A stretch of DNA of 24,989 bases from a virus. The position numbers and the translations under genes were made by a program. Positions 22,853 to 24,989 of the stretch are shown here, piece by piece (within the stretch, counting starts at the first letter, position 1; each line of letters opens with the position of its first letter). The notes below the pieces were generated by a model. The model saw nothing but the letters and a program-made list of their open reading frames with translations. It had not been told where the DNA came from and did no database searches. The DNA lies in IMG/VR virus record IMGVR_UViG_3300046522_000088, positions 1-24,989 of that record, one strand, 5' to 3'.

Positions 22853-22871
22853 CCCGCGAGTTCCGTAACCC
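22853..22871 (-). other. Candidate cos site
   Basis: On the minus strand GGGTTACGGAACTCGCGGG aligns with the lambda cosN region GGGCGGCGACCTCGCGGG with one extra base; the shared core is CTCGCGGG. It lies just upstream of the Nu1-like gene, where lambda cos is found. A 7-bp stem (GGTCCTC/GAGGACC, 22883-22899) lies about 12 bp further upstream. Lambda's sequence is from memory, and the match is short. Confidence 0.35.
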
Positions 22872-22882
22872 GTGTAGGGGGC

Positions 22883-22899
22883 GGTCCTCGGGGAGGACC
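22883..22899. repeat. Inverted repeat in the holin-terminase gap
   Basis: GGTCCTC-ggg-GAGGACC forms a perfect 7-bp stem. No T run follows on either strand, so it does not look like a terminator. It lies in the cos-like region and may be part of the terminase recognition site. Confidence 0.5.
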
Positions 22900-22934
22900 C
22901 GGAAAAACCGGCGCCCCACCCTCGCCCCTGACTC

Positions 22935-23273
22935 TCAGGTTCGGTCGGTCGATGCCGACTCGGAAAGGCCAAGCCGCTTGGCAGCCCAGCGTTCGTACAA
23001 CCCGATGGCCACATCCGCGCCGGCCATTGCAGTGAGGCATCCCAAGGCGCCCGCCGTCCAGATCGTCATGCCGGCCGCGATCATCAGCATCATTGCCGTC
23101 ACCCCGCAGACAATGCAGGCACCCGACCGAAGCGCGAGCCTGCGCAACAACGCCCAGCCCCGCGCCCCGTCCTTGTCCGCCCGCCACATCTCCCCCGATA
23201 CGCCGCCGACCAGAGCCAGGACGATCACTAACCAGATCGGCATTTCTGCCAGTGCTTGTTGCTCGCTTGTCAT
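22935..23273 (-). CDS. Phage holin
   Basis: This 112-residue membrane protein has three hydrophobic segments, at about 13-30 (IWLVIVLALVGGVSG), 53-72 (CIVCGVTAMMLMIAAGM) and 74-93 (AGALGCLTAMAGADVAIGLY), and a charged C-terminus. It matches holins often found at the front of Pseudomonas prophage and tailocin clusters. Holins open the inner membrane at a set time so that the endolysin, which lacks a signal peptide, reaches the cell wall. Here the holin is the first gene of the late operon, far from the endolysin. The ATG at 23273 has a weak ribosome-binding site. Confidence 0.85.
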   Translation of the reverse strand: MTSEQQALAEMPIWLVIVLALVGGVSGEMWRADKDGARGWALLRRLALRSGACIVCGVTAMMLMIAAGMTIWTAGALGCLTAMAGADVAIGLYERWAAKRLGLSESASTDRT

Positions 23274-23291
23274 CGCCTACCCCATGAACGC

Positions 23292-23317
23292 AAAAACCCG
23301 GCGCAATGGCCGGGTTT
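23292..23317 (-). terminator. Terminator-like hairpin upstream of the holin
   Basis: On the minus strand AAACCCGGC-cattgc-GCCGGGTTT, a 9-bp perfect stem, ends in a run of five T residues. It lies 19 bp before the holin start, between the presumed late promoter region and all late genes, like lambda tR'. Confidence 0.7.
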
Positions 23318-23506
23318 GGTGGTTGATGCTTGCCGCTCTCTGCGGTCGCACCTATCGAAGATGACTACTTTTTACAGGTCGATTCCGGTGGCAGCAACCC
23401 TGTTTTAATGCCACCCGGTGAATAAGTGGGTAACACAGGGTGAACGCCTAGCGAATGTCGGCGAATACACCACCACGGCAATCTATTGTTGCGGCGGTGT
23501 CCCATA

Positions 23507-23536
23507 CGTCCCACTTTTCAGAATCGAAGTGGGACG
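23507..23536. repeat. 10-bp perfect inverted repeat
   Basis: CGTCCCACTT at 23507-23516 pairs with AAGTGGGACG at 23527-23536 across a 10-nt loop. No T run follows. It contains two of the heptamer copies head to head. Confidence 0.7.
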
Positions 23537-23641
23537 CCTGAGAGCGCCTGAATTCGGGGCTTCGCCCCACTGTCCTACTTATCTTTCTTCTTTCTCGTGT
23601 AAAGGAAGAATTTTAAAGAACACGCGTTCGCGCGTAAGCGC

Positions 23642-23683
23642 GTAGTGCTCGCCCGCTACGCTCACACGGGCGGGAGGCACTAC
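23642..23683. repeat. Interrupted inverted repeat
   Basis: GTAGTGC (23642-23648) pairs with GCACTAC (23677-23683), and inside it GCCCG (23651-23655) pairs with CGGGC (23667-23671). The result is a large interrupted hairpin with an 11-nt loop. Confidence 0.6.
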
Positions 23684-23727
23684 TAGGCGGGACGGTGGGA
23701 CAACCCAACAACGACAAGGCCCGCACC

Positions 23728-23775
23728 TGTCCCACTGCATCAAAACGCAGCGAGACAAGACGGGCCAGTGGGACA
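23728..23775. repeat. 10-bp perfect inverted repeat, wider spacing
   Basis: TGTCCCACTG (23728-23737) pairs with CAGTGGGACA (23766-23775), separated by 28 bp. It again places two heptamer copies in opposite orientation, here 26 bp before the end of the Q-like gene. Confidence 0.7.
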
Positions 23776-23800
23776 ACAACAGCCGGACGAATAACTGGGG

Positions 23801-24160
23801 TCACGCAGCCAGCCCCATCATCACGCTGAAGATCTGCAGATGCGCATCATGCAAACGCTGGTAGTACGTGTCGCGGCCACAACCGCAGTGTGCATACCGC
23901 AAACGCATATCCACATCGAGCGTGCAGTAATGTTCACGCACCACCGCCACCAGCTCCGGCGCGAGATGCTTGTTCACGATCAGCTCAATATCTAACGAGC
24001 TTTCCATCGGCGCACGAAAGGCGCGCCGCCCCCTGATCAGTTGCCCGTTGCTCTCCATCATCATGGCAACCATATTTCCCCCAGCCAGCCCTCCTTTCGA
24101 ATGTTCTGAATGCAGCTCCTGCGCCCACAACCGAAGCAGCGAATCGATCTCCTTAATCAA
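23801..24160 (-). CDS. Putative late-gene regulator (antitermination Q-like)
   Basis: The 119-residue product starts (M)IKEIDSLLRLWAQELHSEHS and ends with a helix-turn-helix-like block, RYAHCGCGRDTYYQRLHDAH. This plan (N-terminal I-LL-LW-A helix, C-terminal CGC-x-TYY-RL-AH motif) resembles small phage Q-type antiterminators and RinA/ArpU-like late regulators. The assignment is by pattern, not a confirmed match. Position supports it: it is the last gene before the non-coding leader and late operon. I chose the TTG at 24160 because GGAG lies 7 bp upstream and the TTG overlaps the VapE stop (TTGATTAA). An upstream start would lie well inside the VapE gene. Confidence 0.65.
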   Translation of the reverse strand: MIKEIDSLLRLWAQELHSEHSKGGLAGGNMVAMMMESNGQLIRGRRAFRAPMESSLDIELIVNKHLAPELVAVVREHYCTLDVDMRLRYAHCGCGRDTYYQRLHDAHLQIFSVMMGLAA

Positions 24161-24989
24161 AGCAAGGCTCCTCGAACTCCACTCGCTGCAACGCCGAGGC
24201 ACCGCCCCACCCTGTCGGCTTCTTGTAAGCCCAGGGCCGCTGGCCGCTCTTAGCCAACGCCGGCAACCGAACACGCCGCCAGCCCAACCGATGCATGATC
24301 GCGCCGACGCGCATCTGCTCCGGTTTGCCCCAATGCCCGAAGTCCAACTTCAACGCACTGGTGAGCACGTCGCTACCGGTGGTGGTCTCGCCGATCTGCG
24401 ACTCCTCGAGCCAGGTCAGAATCGGACCTTCCCATTCATCCACAACAAAGCGCTCGTCCTGCTCTTCGCCGAACATCGCAGCCTCATCCAGCGTCACCCA
24501 CCAAAGATCGCCCGCGTCGTAACAGAACACCGCCTCAGCCCACAGCTGATCGCGCATCGAACGCAACAGCTCCAGATCCACCTTGGTACACGCGACCGGC
24601 CAATAACGCCGGTTGCCGGTGGCATCCTTCAGGTACTCGTCTTGGTTGGTTGTACCCACGAAAACACACTGGCGTGGCACGTCCATCGTTCTGCGGCCAT
24701 AGCTCTCGCGGTAAGTGTCAGTGGACGCCGAGAAGAACTGCTTGGCCTTCGTACTCTCAGCCTTGTTGAAGCTGTCCAGCTCGCCCAGCTCAACGATCCA
24801 CTTGCCCCGGATCGCCTGAAAGCCGTCCTTGTCGCCCAGCGCAAACGGCGTGTCCATGAACCACTCGCCGCCAAGAATGCTCATTGCGGTCGACTTACCA
24901 GCGCCCTGCGCACCTTCGAGAATCATCACCGAGTCAGCCTTGCAGCCGGGCTTCATTACCCGCGCTACAGCCGATAGCATCCAGCGCTT
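24153..24989 (-). CDS. VapE-like P-loop protein (phage replication), C-terminal part
   Basis: About 278 codons of this gene are present; its start lies beyond the right edge. It matches the virulence-associated E family, helicase-like ATPases usually next to or fused with phage primases. Visible are the Walker A motif LEGAQGAGKSTAM, the DTPFALGDKDGFQAIRG block, a Walker B-like KWIVELGELDSF, the FVGTTNQDEYLKDATGNRRYWPV sensor region (in two parts) and LWAEAVF. The first codons in the window (KRW before MLSAVARVMKPGCK) are also family-like, so the gene continues upstream. It ends the early/replication module and overlaps the Q-like gene by 8 bp. Confidence 0.9.
   Translation of the reverse strand, partial: KRWMLSAVARVMKPGCKADSVMILEGAQGAGKSTAMSILGGEWFMDTPFALGDKDGFQAIRGKWIVELGELDSFNKAESTKAKQFFSASTDTYRESYGRRTMDVPRQCVFVGTTNQDEYLKDATGNRRYWPVACTKVDLELLRSMRDQLWAEAVFCYDAGDLWWVTLDEAAMFGEEQDERFVVDEWEGPILTWLEESQIGETTTGSDVLTSALKLDFGHWGKPEQMRVGAIMHRLGWRRVRLPALAKSGQRPWAYKKPTGWGGASALQRVEFEEPCFD

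Larger units (their letters stand above)
23499..23774. repeat. Cluster of GTGGGAC / GTCCCAC heptamers
   Basis: Five exact copies occur: GTCCCAC at 23508-23514 and 23729-23735, and GTGGGAC at 23529-23535, 23695-23701 and 23768-23774. Three copies have one mismatch (23499-23505, 23572-23578, 23687-23693). Orientation is mixed and spacing uneven, so this is not a CRISPR array. Confidence 0.75.
23274..23800 (-). other. Non-coding late leader region, rich in inverted repeats
   Basis: No credible gene is present in these 527 bp between the Q-like gene and the holin. The short ORFs here have no plausible composition or ribosome-binding site. The region holds a terminator-like hairpin near its holin end, three further inverted repeats, a GGGGC-ttc-GCCCC hairpin at 23556-23568, and eight exact or near copies of GTGGGAC/GTCCCAC. 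Its position matches the lambda interval between Q and the lysis genes, where the late promoter and first terminator lie. I found no convincing -35/-10 pair. Confidence 0.6.

Noticed and set aside
23318-23500. Late promoter with -35/-10 boxes
   Set aside because: Several partial matches exist on the minus strand, but none has both boxes good at 16-18 bp spacing.
23499-23774. CRISPR array or iteron array
   Set aside because: The repeated unit is only 7 bp, orientation is mixed and spacing irregular, which excludes a CRISPR array; regular iterons are also not seen.
23579-23804. Short minus-strand ORFs in the late leader
   Set aside because: They run through inverted repeats, have no ribosome-binding site and no plausible protein composition.
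1-24989. tRNA genes, integrase, att sites, insertion sequences
   Set aside because: No cloverleaf, recombinase, transposase or flanking direct repeat was recognised in the window.

Overview
This window is the late (morphogenesis and lysis) half of a tailed temperate phage or prophage. Almost every convincing gene lies on the minus strand, so the operon reads from right to left. High GC, the tail-fibre and fibre-chaperone types, and the gene order suggest a Pseudomonas host, probably the fluorescent group. That host call is inference from remembered families; no chromosomal flank, integrase or att site is visible.

Layout in transcription order. (1) 24.99-23.80 kb: the C-terminal part of a VapE-like P-loop replication protein, then a small Q-like putative late regulator with a TTG start. 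(2) 23.80-23.27 kb: about 530 bp without a gene, full of inverted repeats, copies of GTGGGAC/GTCCCAC, and a terminator hairpin. (3) 23.27-22.28 kb: a holin, a candidate cos site and a Nu1-like small terminase. (4) 22.35-14.68 kb: a lambda-type head module (GpA terminase, gpW-like connector, portal, S49 protease with nested scaffold, decoration protein D, capsid E, FI- and FII-like proteins), followed by a minor tail protein Z-like gene. (5) 14.67-1.66 kb: a P2/Mu-type contractile tail (spike V, W, J, I, fibre, fibre chaperone, sheath, tube, tail assembly chaperone, tape measure, U, X, D). (6) 1.6-0.5 kb: GH19 endolysin and nested Rz/Rz1 spanins. (7) The left edge: the start of a D12-class DNA adenine methylase behind a LexA-box match.

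The phage is therefore a mosaic of lambda-like head and P2-like contractile tail, with a split lysis cassette: the holin is at the front of the operon and endolysin plus spanins are at the back. Genes are tightly packed, with many ATGA or TGATG overlaps. Terminator-like hairpins sit at several junctions and one lies inside the endolysin gene. This fits a late operon read by antiterminated RNA polymerase, with the small regulator and hairpin-rich leader at 23.3-24.2 kb as the natural control point.

The most interesting items are: a tail assembly chaperone with two tandem copies of its domain, followed by an out-of-frame 37-codon extension reachable by a +1 shift at CTT TAA C; the GTGGGAC repeat cluster; the LexA-like box before the methylase; the candidate cos site; and the intra-operon terminators.
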